The notes under the pieces: generated by a model | Database searches by the model: none | Told to the model about the DNA's origin: nothing | Seen by the model: the letters and a program-made list of their open reading frames with translations, nothing else | Program-made: the position numbers and the translations under genes | In this document: positions 52,646 through 58,563 of the stretch, one piece after another | Numbering within the stretch: position 1 is the stretch's first letter | How the letters are laid out: the number at the start of each line of letters is the position of its first letter | Assembly: GCF_001424425.1 (NCBI RefSeq) | Contig: NZ_LMPT01000018.1 | Span: 310,001 to 374,000, forward strand | DNA length: 64,000 nt | Direction of reading: 5' to 3' | DNA from: Acidovorax sp. Leaf191 | GTDB lineage: Bacteria > Pseudomonadota > Gammaproteobacteria > Burkholderiales > Burkholderiaceae_C

Positions 52646-53089
52646 ATGACATCAGGTTCCATAGACACTGCACATTGCAAAACGTCGGACCGCGTTCTCG
52701 AACTTCTGCTATCGCTTGACCACGGTGCTGATCTGGATCTACTGGACGACCGTGAGGTTCTGGCAAAGCTTTTGGCCAGTCCCGAGCAGCAAGAGGTCGC
52801 CGCAAAAATTCGGCTTCTTTTGGAGGCGTATGTTTATGAGCAATCCCTCGAATTCAATGAAGCGGCGAGTGGCAAATCGGCCGTGTATAAAGCCTATCTC
52901 ACTAAACAAGCTGCTCAGCCGCTTCGGCGGAACGAGAACTCCAAGAGATTTCGGGATGCCTTGCGAGACCTCCTCGAATCAGATCGCATCTTTCAGCTTC
53001 TTCCCAATGAAGCAAACCCCGACGTCGTGGAGGTGCGCCGCCAGCTCAACATGTTGAACTTGAATTCGGCCAAACGCCAAACGAATTGA
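52646..53089 (+). CDS. Small protein of unknown function
   Basis: The 147-residue product is largely helical and acidic-to-neutral (DRVLELLLSLDHGADLDLLD at the N-terminus; DALRDLLESDRIFQLLPNEA near the C-terminus), with no signal peptide. It has lower GC and different codon choice from core genes. The frame opens upstream to 52595, but the ATG at 52646 lies after the boundary repeat. It could be an accessory cassette gene; the family is unknown. Confidence 0.5.
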   Translation: MTSGSIDTAHCKTSDRVLELLLSLDHGADLDLLDDREVLAKLLASPEQQEVAAKIRLLLEAYVYEQSLEFNEAASGKSAVYKAYLTKQAAQPLRRNENSKRFRDALRDLLESDRIFQLLPNEANPDVVEVRRQLNMLNLNSAKRQTN

Positions 53090-53128
53090 ATTCGATGTTT
53101 GCTGTAGGGCTGAACACGGGACCGCTTT

Positions 53129-53179
53129 GGGCCCGCTAGCGTCCCTCGGCGTGGGGCAGAATCCGGCCAAGAGCAGACT
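53129..53179 (-). repeat. Cassette-boundary repeat, copy 2
   Basis: Minus-strand reading gives TTGGCCGGATTCTGCCCCAC followed by GCCGAGGGACGCTAGCGGGCCC, a full copy of the family also seen at 55785 and 56326. It separates the 52646 gene from the next one. Confidence 0.75.
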
Positions 53180-53226
53180 CCGGTAGAGCGCATAAGCGGT
53201 CATTTCAATTCACCGGCGGAACTACC

Positions 53227-53433
53227 CTAGTAGCGCACATGTGTTCCGAGATTCCAGACCTGTGAGAGGCGCAGGCTATTTCTCGCATGGCATCTTGGAC
53301 ACTGTTGGTCGTCCAGGAGAGGTAGGAATTCAGCTTCCAAGCGAAACAGCCCCTTTTCTGATGCCTCGACCACCATATCGCGGAAGCCTGGATGTTGTTG
53401 CAGCGCATTCGCCAGCGGCAGGGTCTCAGGCAC
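53227..53433 (-). CDS. Small CxxC protein of unknown function
   Basis: The 68-residue product, starting at GTG 53433, has GFRDMVVEASEKGLFRLEAE and a later QQCPRCHARN zinc-binding-like CPRC motif. The second half of the site is not obvious (no second CxxC). The start follows directly on the boundary repeat (GACGTTAGCGGGCAAGTGCC), as in a gene cassette. A longer in-frame start at 53484 would run through the repeat and is less likely. Confidence 0.45.
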   Translation of the reverse strand: MPETLPLANALQQHPGFRDMVVEASEKGLFRLEAEFLPLLDDQQCPRCHARNSLRLSQVWNLGTHVRY

Positions 53434-53435
53434 TT

Positions 53436-53482
53436 GCCCGCTAACGTCCATTCCGTGCGGCAGAATCCGGCCATAAGCCGAC
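53436..53482 (-). repeat. Cassette-boundary repeat, copy 3
   Basis: Minus-strand reading gives GGCTTATGGCCGGATTCTGC then CGCACGGAATGGACGTTAGCGGGC. It ends in an attC-like GTTAGCG and lies between divergent genes at 53433 and 53502. Confidence 0.7.
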
Positions 53483-53501
53483 ATTCATACACGCGTTGAA
53501 G

Positions 53502-53834
53502 ATGACACCTGAATTTGCTGAAGCTCTGAAAGCCAAGATGGACGCATTTCTATCTTGGTCCTCCCACCGTCCTGCAGCGGATGGCCGCCTTGTGAAGTAC
53601 GAGGGCGTTCTGTTTGTTGGTGCTATGGACGTGCCTTTTGACGAGTTGTCAGAAGAGGTTGAAGGCTTGTTCTGCGAGGGGTACGCCCTCGATTGGAGCG
53701 AGCACCTCGGCAGAATTTATCTCGTCGCATGGGAAGCTACTGACCCGGTGGTGCCATGGGAACTTATCTACCAAGAGAAAGACTTGGTGGACATCAAGGT
53801 GCTTATGGCCGCAGAACAGAACGGTCAAGAATAG
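53502..53834 (+). CDS. Small acidic protein of unknown function
   Basis: The 110-residue acidic protein (MTPEFAEALKAKMDAFLSWS start) has a central GYALDWSEHLGRIYLVAWEA and a helical C-terminus. Its size and acidity resemble small immunity-type or antitoxin-like proteins, but this is composition only. A TTG six bases upstream is an alternative start. Copies of the boundary repeat lie just before and after it. Confidence 0.5.
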   Translation: MTPEFAEALKAKMDAFLSWSSHRPAADGRLVKYEGVLFVGAMDVPFDELSEEVEGLFCEGYALDWSEHLGRIYLVAWEATDPVVPWELIYQEKDLVDIKVLMAAEQNGQE

Positions 53835-53857
53835 GTCTTGGTGAGCCAGCTACAACC

Positions 53858-53893
53858 TTCGGCTGTGGGGCAGAATCCGGCCAGGAGCAGCCT
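53858..53893 (-). repeat. Cassette-boundary repeat, copy 4
   Basis: TTCGGCTGTGGGGCAGAATC followed by CGGCCAGGAGCAGCC (reverse complement of the family core) lies 24 bp downstream of the 53502 gene. Confidence 0.65.
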
Positions 53894-53964
53894 GTGGAAG
53901 CGAATGGAAGCAGACGCTCAACGCCCAGTTAGGCTGGTGGCTGGCGCGAGTGAGCTGAGCATTT

Positions 53965-54342
53965 TCACTCTGCCTCGATGGATGCGTCAGCAACCGAACC
54001 GCTGGGCTTGAATCTTACGACCAATGTGCTGTGCCGCCAGTCCCAGTGGCACTGGCCGAGGCCATAGCGGAGTTGGGTGGCGTGTCCGGCCTCAGCTTGC
54101 CCCAGTTGCTCAAGTATTTTCTCTTTGGATAGACCTGGAAGTCCGCCGCTCTGAACGAGTGTCAGCGCCATGCCACCACGGACGCAGCCTGGGTCGTTTA
54201 GAAGAGTCTGGTCCGAGCGCTCTTGCCATTGATGTGCGTTGAATGGTTCGGGCTCTGCGTGAACGGCGCTAATGTGCCTGTAGCCAATAGCTGCGATGGC
54301 GAGTACGACCACGATGGCTGCGAGCGAGAGATATCTACGCAT
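53965..54342 (-). CDS. Small membrane-anchored or secreted protein
   Basis: The 125-residue protein starts MRRYLSLAAIVVVLAIAAIG, a signal peptide or N-terminal anchor. A ~100-residue periplasmic domain follows, containing PGCVRGGMALTLVQSGGLPG and a tryptophan-rich C-terminus (CHWDWRHSTLVVRFKP). It has a BamE/SmpA-like feel but I cannot support that. The ATG is 6 bp after GTTAGGC, the right end of an attC-like site (54348-54437) shared with the gene upstream. Confidence 0.55.
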   Translation of the reverse strand: MRRYLSLAAIVVVLAIAAIGYRHISAVHAEPEPFNAHQWQERSDQTLLNDPGCVRGGMALTLVQSGGLPGLSKEKILEQLGQAEAGHATQLRYGLGQCHWDWRHSTLVVRFKPSGSVADASIEAE

Positions 54343-54347
54343 AGGGG

Positions 54348-54437
54348 GCCTAACGTCGGGCGTAACCGGCGACCAATGAACGGCGCCGCATTGCGGCGGG
54401 ACGACTTTGGGCGTCCGCGTTGACGGACCTGTTAAAT
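54348..54437 (-). repeat. Integron attC-like recombination site
   Basis: Read on the minus strand this 90-bp interval starts ATTTAAC (RYYYAAC, overlapping the TAA stop of the upstream gene) and ends GACGTTAGGC (GTTRRRY core). The middle has partly complementary arms (GCCGCAATGCGGC, GCGGACGC..). Gene-attC-gene order on one strand is the hallmark of integron cassettes. No integrase is nearby. Confidence 0.65.
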
Positions 54438-54935
54438 CTGCGGCGCCAACCCAGTTGGAACGCGTGCGCAACTCTTCGCGAATTCAATATGCCACCCCAG
54501 AAAGAGCCCAAACACGCCGACCCCCGCTGCGACTGAAGACCATATTGCAATCTCGCGACGCGCTCTGGGCGAGATGTGCGACGAGACATATTTCCTTGAA
54601 CCCAGGACTGCCCCAACAACTATCGTCGAAGACTTGCCGCTGGTCAGGGCGCACGCTCGGGCAATGGCCTCCTCCGCTTCCTCGCGGGTCCGAAAGACAT
54701 TGTCAGAATGCCACGGAAAGACCTCAATTCGCTGTTCTCGGCCATCCTTGGTTTGAACCGAAGCCGTCAATTCGAAGAGAGGCTCCAATGACTCAGCGGT
54801 GGAACTGCGGCCAATCTGAAACTGAACAGGCTCACTGACGTGCTCGAAAGACGAGCGCATCACCTTCCAATACGGATACAAATAGTGCAGCCCGCCTACC
54901 GACAGCGCGAGGAGGAGCAAGCATTCAGACCACAT
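54432..54935 (-). CDS. Small membrane protein of unknown function
   Basis: The 167-residue product has two hydrophobic segments, near residues 1-20 (MWSECLLLLALSVGGLHYLY) and about 135-156 (AIWSSVAAGVGVFGLFLGW). A soluble stretch between them contains SLEPLFELTASVQTKDGREQ. I do not recognise a family. The ATG at 54935 was chosen; a longer frame exists upstream to 55067. Its TAA stop is part of the attC-like site at 54348-54437. A strong inverted repeat lies just upstream of its start. Confidence 0.55.
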   Translation of the reverse strand: MWSECLLLLALSVGGLHYLYPYWKVMRSSFEHVSEPVQFQIGRSSTAESLEPLFELTASVQTKDGREQRIEVFPWHSDNVFRTREEAEEAIARACALTSGKSSTIVVGAVLGSRKYVSSHISPRARREIAIWSSVAAGVGVFGLFLGWHIEFAKSCARVPTGLAPQI

Positions 54936-54958
54936 CGCGTTTCCGCAATTTAACGTGA

Positions 54959-55002
54959 TGTATCCCGCAAAACCTGCGGGATACACTGGACCGTGCGGGA
55001 TA
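54959..55002. promoter_or_regulatory. Inverted repeat plus third half site, candidate operator
   Basis: TGTATCCCGCA (54959-54969) and TGCGGGATACA (54975-54985) are perfect 11-bp inverted arms with a 5-bp spacer. A third TGCGGGATA follows at 54994-55002. The site lies between the gene at 54432 (minus) and a plus-strand gene remnant at 55067. It could be the operator of a toxin-antitoxin or XRE-type regulator, but none is intact. Confidence 0.55.
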
Positions 55003-55066
55003 TTCTGGACACTGATTTCTCCTGGAAGCGGCTTGCAGCATAGGTTTGCAAGGAGTGCCCTGCTCA

Positions 55067-55231
55067 AATGTCCAGGTATAAAGACTCCATGAAACCCGGC
55101 ACGCCTTAAGTCAGCAAACTATAGCTTGCAGTTGTCAGACAGCGGGATTTCCAACAGCAGCGTGCAGCGGGTCAAAGGCAGCTTCCGGGTGGTGCCTCGC
55201 AACGGCGGCTCAGGGCCCAAAGCCGCCTAAC
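55067..55231 (+). pseudogene. Remnant of a small gene ending in an attC-like site
   Basis: A ribosome-binding-site-like AAGGAG precedes ATG 55067, which encodes only MSRYKDSMKPGTP before a stop. A second frame then carries ANYSLQLSDSGISNSSVQRV and further KGSFRVVPRNGGSGPKAA, ending TAA inside GCCTAAC (55225-55231), an attC-like left end. I read this as one small gene interrupted by a frameshift. The family is unknown. Confidence 0.45.
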
Positions 55232-55262
55232 GTTCGTCGCCAAAGCAGACGCTCAACAGCTA

Positions 55263-55316
55263 ATCTACGCCATCTACGCCATCTACGCCATCTACGCCAT
55301 CTACGCCATCTACGCC
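55263..55316. repeat. 9-bp tandem repeat (ATCTACGCC)6
   Basis: Six perfect units lie at the 3' end of the minus-strand gene 55310-55780, whose TAG stop is formed by the first unit it meets. Slippage would change the downstream spacer, not the protein. Confidence 0.9.
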
Positions 55317-55780
55317 ATTGGTCCGTTCCGGTGATAGCCCACCGTCAAATTGAGTCGTTCATGCTGCTGCCCAACTGCCTTCCTCGATAGCAACAAAATG
55401 ACAAAGCCCGGACGCAAGAATTGCGTCCAGCAATCCCCGTTTCTAATGTTGGACGCGAGAAACGGCCCGCAGGCAGCCTCGATTCTTTCTACGGCATTGG
55501 GCACCCCGCCCAACGGAACTCGAAGCCAGCAGGAAAGTGCTTTCAGCGGCTGCTTTCCGTCTATGTCAAAGATGAACCTCAAGGGCAGATGCCCGACCAA
55601 CTCAGTGCCGAAGAGCTTGCCCGGACTCTTCACGCTGTATTCGAGACAAGCAGTGCCGGCTTCAGTCCGTCGATTCCACTTGCCACCGGGGTGGGCTAGT
55701 TCGAGGTCTTCATGGGAGACGTCCCAGGAGACACCAAGCAGTCCCTGTTCAAGTTTTGGGTCGGACATAGAGTTGTTCAT
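55310..55780 (-). CDS. Protein of unknown function
   Basis: The 156-residue product has no signal peptide or membrane segment. It contains KLEQGLLGVSWDVSHEDLEL and a later FIFDIDGKQPLKALSCWLRV, with a beta-rich feel. I do not recognise a family. It lies between the 9-bp repeat and a boundary repeat. The start at 55780 follows GCAGCCCTTAG, which resembles a cassette boundary. Confidence 0.5.
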   Translation of the reverse strand: MNNSMSDPKLEQGLLGVSWDVSHEDLELAHPGGKWNRRTEAGTACLEYSVKSPGKLFGTELVGHLPLRFIFDIDGKQPLKALSCWLRVPLGGVPNAVERIEAACGPFLASNIRNGDCWTQFLRPGFVILLLSRKAVGQQHERLNLTVGYHRNGPMA

Positions 55781-55784
55781 CTAA

Positions 55785-55834
55785 GGGCTGCTTCTGGCCG
55801 GAGTCTGCCCCACAGCGAGGGACGCTAGCGGGCC
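55785..55834 (+). repeat. Cassette-boundary repeat, copy 5
   Basis: GGGCTGCTTCTGGCCGGAGT followed by CTGCCCCACAGCGAGGGACGCTAGCGGGCC is the clearest full copy. It lies between the 55310 and 55866 genes. Confidence 0.8.
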
Positions 55835-55865
55835 AATGCAGTCTTTAGCTCTATCTGCAAGTGCT

Positions 55866-56291
55866 TTAGTTGGGCACTTTCACTCTACCAACCTCTCGAC
55901 CGTCAACGCGCACGATTAGGTGTGTTCCAGACCAGATAGCAGTCGGTTTACTTTTCATCGACTTGATTTCCCCAAGGTGGACGACAGTAAGCAATTGGCA
56001 GTCATCGTTGAGAGGCCCGCATGCGTAGTACCAGCCAACAGCTCTGATAATTCCCGACCCTTGCATACCGTAGAACGCGACGATTCGTCCCGCCTCACCC
56101 TTTCGGACTGGCTTACTTTCAACTTCATAGTGCGGATATGCCTGAGCAAACCATTTTTTTGCCGCTTCAAGATTTGAAAATTCAGCGGGCTCCGTTTGCG
56201 CGAAACCAGCGGATGCAGATAGCGCAAAAGCCGACACGATGACGCTCCGAAGCCAACGCTGCTTTTTGCCTCCATAGGCCAACTTGGTCAT
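55866..56291 (-). CDS. Secreted protein of unknown function
   Basis: The 141-residue protein has a basic N-terminus then SVIVSAFALSASAGFA, a signal peptide cleaved near residue 31. The mature part contains EAAKKWFAQAYPHYEVESKP and two cysteines (CGPLNDDC) that could form a disulfide. The short C-terminus is VDGREVGRVKVPN. The family is unknown. It is flanked by boundary repeats on both sides. Confidence 0.55.
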   Translation of the reverse strand: MTKLAYGGKKQRWLRSVIVSAFALSASAGFAQTEPAEFSNLEAAKKWFAQAYPHYEVESKPVRKGEAGRIVAFYGMQGSGIIRAVGWYYACGPLNDDCQLLTVVHLGEIKSMKSKPTAIWSGTHLIVRVDGREVGRVKVPN

Positions 56292-56325
56292 ATACAGTGC
56301 TAAGCGAAGTTGATGTCACGGTCGT

Positions 56326-56377
56326 GGGGCTGCTGTTGGCCGAATTCTGACCCACAGCGAGGGGCGCTAGCGGGGCC
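56326..56377 (+). repeat. Cassette-boundary repeat, copy 6
   Basis: GGGGCTGCTGTTGGCCGAAT followed by TCTGACCCACAGCGAGGGGCGCTAGCGGGGCC. It lies between the 55866 gene (minus) and the 56531 gene (plus). Confidence 0.8.
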
Positions 56378-56530
56378 CGCAGCAGACGCTGGGCGCCCAG
56401 AACAAAACCTATCATGGCATTCGCACACCGGCCTATTCCTAGTCCGATACGTGCAGCCAGAGAACCCGGGCCTTGCGATGTTGAAGCGATACTTGTCTAG
56501 GCTGAGTTTCCAAATTGCCGAGCGTTTTAC

Positions 56531-56929
56531 ATGCTGTCTATCAAATCTACCTCGTCAAATCGTGAGTTGCAAATCCGCAGGGGCCAGGGCGGCTACTTCA
56601 TCGTTGAGATATTGGGACATCGCGTAGCCGCCCAAACAGAAGTTTGGATTGACGACGACGCCCCTAGTTTGGGGCGCTTTTTTACTGATCTTGGCGCGAA
56701 AAAAGCACCTTGGAATAGCGCTCTCGAATGGGGGTCACTTGAAGGCGATCTTTACTTCTCTGTCACTTGCACATCGCTTGGGAGTGTGACATTCGACATC
56801 CGCCTCGAGGGCATGCCTGGAGCGCCGGAGAAGTGGAGTGTGCACGCCGGACTTGAGACCGAGTTCGGGCAACTCACAAGAATCGCTAGCGAAGCGCAGG
56901 AACTGGTGGAAGCCAATAGCGCCTACTAA
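56531..56929 (+). CDS. DUF6228-like small protein
   Basis: The 132-residue product has GLGRFFTDLG-type (SLGRFFTDLGAKKAPWNSALEWGSLEGDLYFSV) and TFDIRLEGMPG segments. I associate these with the DUF6228 family, small proteins often beside polymorphic toxin loci. The assignment is from memory and unverified. It has low GC, with no signal peptide or membrane segment. The start follows a 150-bp spacer behind copy 6 of the boundary repeat. Confidence 0.55.
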   Translation: MLSIKSTSSNRELQIRRGQGGYFIVEILGHRVAAQTEVWIDDDAPSLGRFFTDLGAKKAPWNSALEWGSLEGDLYFSVTCTSLGSVTFDIRLEGMPGAPEKWSVHAGLETEFGQLTRIASEAQELVEANSAY

Positions 56930-57014
56930 CTGGATCTCGTCTGGAAGCTACATAAGCTTCGCAAACTAACCGCTGAAATACCAGTTGCTCGCCCGCTATT
57001 AGGCACCCGCAAAC

Positions 57015-57040
57015 GGCTGCTTTTGGCCGAATTCTGCCCC
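57015..57040 (+). repeat. Cassette-boundary repeat, copy 7 (partial)
   Basis: GGCTGCTTTTGGCCGAATTC followed by TGCCCC lies just before the terminator of the 57123 gene, where the island's repeated sequence ends. Confidence 0.7.
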
Positions 57041-57044
57041 AAGC

Positions 57045-57084
57045 AAAAAGGCCCCGACATCACTGCCGGGGCCTTTTGTTTTTC
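57045..57084 (-). terminator. Rho-independent terminator of the 57123 gene
   Basis: The stem AAAGGCCCCG / CGGGGCCTTT is followed on the minus strand by TTTTTGC and lies 40 bp after the stop at 57123. A near copy is at 50144. Confidence 0.85.
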
Positions 57085-57122
57085 AGAGCCAGGCGCACAC
57101 CTGGCTCGCTTCATCGTGACGC

Positions 57123-57770
57123 TCAGGCCGCCGCAGCCGCCTCAGCCTCCGCACGCTGCAGCCGCATCGCCTGCACCGGTGTGAGGTACGCCCGCCCCGC
57201 GAACGGCCCCAACTGCAGCGGTCCCAGCGCTTCGACCTCAGGCTGCTCTTGGGCTTCAGGCAACTGCTTGGCCACCGCCACCAGCCGGTTCCACACGAAC
57301 TTCATGCGATGCTCCCGCGCGTCCTGCACATGGCGTTCGACCTCGACAGCATCCGATACATGCGCCAGCAGCGCCAAGGCCCGAGAAAGCCTGTCTTCGG
57401 ACGCTGCCAGGGCCTTGAACACCTCCAGCCGTGCATAGGCCGCATAGGCCATGTCATGGGCGTTGGCATAGGACTGCGCAGCACGCGAAGCACTGGCCCG
57501 CAGGGGCAGCGCAGTGCGCTCCGAATCAGCCAGCGCCTCGCGCAGTTCTTCGGCAATGGCCACTGCGTCGTTCTTCTTAAACAGAGCGTCTTTCACGGCC
57601 TTGGTCTTCTCGTAGTTCGCAGCCGCGAGCAACTGCTTGAACTCCACGGTGGCGGCCTCTGCCGTGGCCTCATGGGTGGCGATCTTGCTGCGCAGGTCCG
57701 CATGGCGCTGCATCAGCTCCGCGTACTCCTTGCCCGCGCCTTCATTGAACTCCGCGCAGGCCTTGAGCAA
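57123..57770 (-). CDS. Coiled-coil protein of unknown function, intact copy of the 50221 pseudogene
   Basis: The 215-residue, mostly helical protein (AYDSALEKLLKACAEFNEGA region, then QRHADLRSKIATHEATAEAA) has a central heptad-like stretch and an Ala-rich C-terminus LTPVQAMRLQRAEAEAAAAA. No ATG is in frame before a TAG stop upstream, so the start is uncertain. TTG 57770 is used here. An ATG in another frame (near 57870, MHSSTDN) would read into it after a one-base shift at a C run near 57823. I infer a mobile-element gene, because a decayed paralogue lies beside the broken integrase. Confidence 0.6.
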   Translation of the reverse strand: MLKACAEFNEGAGKEYAELMQRHADLRSKIATHEATAEAATVEFKQLLAAANYEKTKAVKDALFKKNDAVAIAEELREALADSERTALPLRASASRAAQSYANAHDMAYAAYARLEVFKALAASEDRLSRALALLAHVSDAVEVERHVQDAREHRMKFVWNRLVAVAKQLPEAQEQPEVEALGPLQLGPFAGRAYLTPVQAMRLQRAEAEAAAAA

Positions 57771-58387
57771 CTTCTCCAGCGCGCTGTCGTAGGCCGCCTG
57801 GGCTTGGGCCAGCTCGTCGTGAATCGGGGGTGATGTTGTGGGATGTGGTTGTCTGTGGATGAGTGCATGCCTCTATGGTCATGGACGGACGGCCGTGGAC
57901 AAACGAGTGCTGCATGTGCGTGCGCTCTAAACATGCTGAAGTTGGGCGAAGTGGGCGGGTCGGACGCCGAAAGGCGGACTTTGGGGCCGGTGGTCAGCTC
58001 GCCGCTTGGTGGGTTTGGTGGGTTTGGGGGGGGTTGTGGACGGCTAATCGCACGCACAAAAAATTGGCTCAGGGGCCGGAGAGGTTAGGGCGTCCGGTCA
58101 GGTTTGGGGGCACAAACCGGAGTGGCGGGGGGGCACATCCGGGCCGAACTGGGGGCACAACCGGCGGGCGGGTGGTGGGTTCGGTGGGTTTCAGGGGCTT
58201 GTTTTGGCCTGCTGGCGCGAAAAAGAACGCCCTCTGCCATGGGGCATCTGCGCCTCTGGTGGGAGCATAAAAGAAATGTGCCCCGCTTTTGAAAAATGTG
58301 CCCACAAATGTGCCCCCAAGTTGCGCGGATGGGGGTGGATGGGGCTGGACGGGTGCGGACAGCTAAGTTGCTGATTTCAAAAGGGAA
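57771..58387. other. Island right flank, no intact gene
   Basis: About 600 bp of low-complexity G/T-rich sequence with no convincing gene. It includes the GGGGGCACA motif cluster at 58106-58317. Open frames here lack starts or composition typical of protein. The sequence ends at the tRNA-Arg terminator. Confidence 0.5.
58106..58317. repeat. Cluster of GGGGGCACA / TGTGCCCCC motifs
   Basis: Three direct GGGGGCACA copies start at 58106, 58129 and 58151, and three inverted copies follow at 58277 (TGTGCCCC), 58297 (TGTGCCC) and 58309 (TGTGCCCCC). The arrangement, direct then inverted, beside a tRNA gene resembles arm-type recombinase or regulator sites. Confidence 0.6.
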
Positions 58388-58423
58388 ATAAAAAAGTCCG
58401 GAAGAGTTTGGACTCTTGCGGAC
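58388..58423 (-). terminator. Rho-independent terminator of tRNA-Arg
   Basis: The stem GTCCGCAAGAGT / ACTCTTCCGGAC has a short loop and is followed by TTTTTTA on the minus strand. It begins 8 bp after the tRNA 3' end. Confidence 0.85.
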
Positions 58424-58430
58424 TGGCCAC

Positions 58431-58505
58431 TGGTCCCTTCGACAGGAATCGAACCTGTATCTAGCGCTTAGGAGGCACTCGTTCTATCCATTGAACTACG
58501 AAGAG
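58431..58505 (-). tRNA. tRNA-Arg, anticodon CCU
   Basis: On the minus strand the sequence folds as a cloverleaf. The acceptor stem CUCUUCG pairs with CGAAGGG. The D arm is present, the anticodon loop CUCCUAA gives anticodon CCU, the T arm CAGGTTCGATTCCTG is intact, and the 3' end is ACCA. tRNA-Arg(CCU) is a common integration target for P4-type integrases. Its 3' end faces the decayed island. Confidence 0.93.
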
Positions 58506-58563
58506 ACAGCCGCGCATTGTAGGGGCTGCGCGGGGCAGTTCCTGGCGGCCTGGTACGCCCGCC

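Noticed and set aside
49883-58505. A CRISPR array in the island based on the evenly repeated motifs
   Set aside because: The repeats are not regularly spaced, occur in both orientations and have genes, not spacers, between them.
58431-58505. An attachment-site direct repeat of tRNA-Arg at the left island edge
   Set aside because: Reading 49.8-50.8 kb by eye I found no copy of the tRNA 3' end, so I do not claim one.
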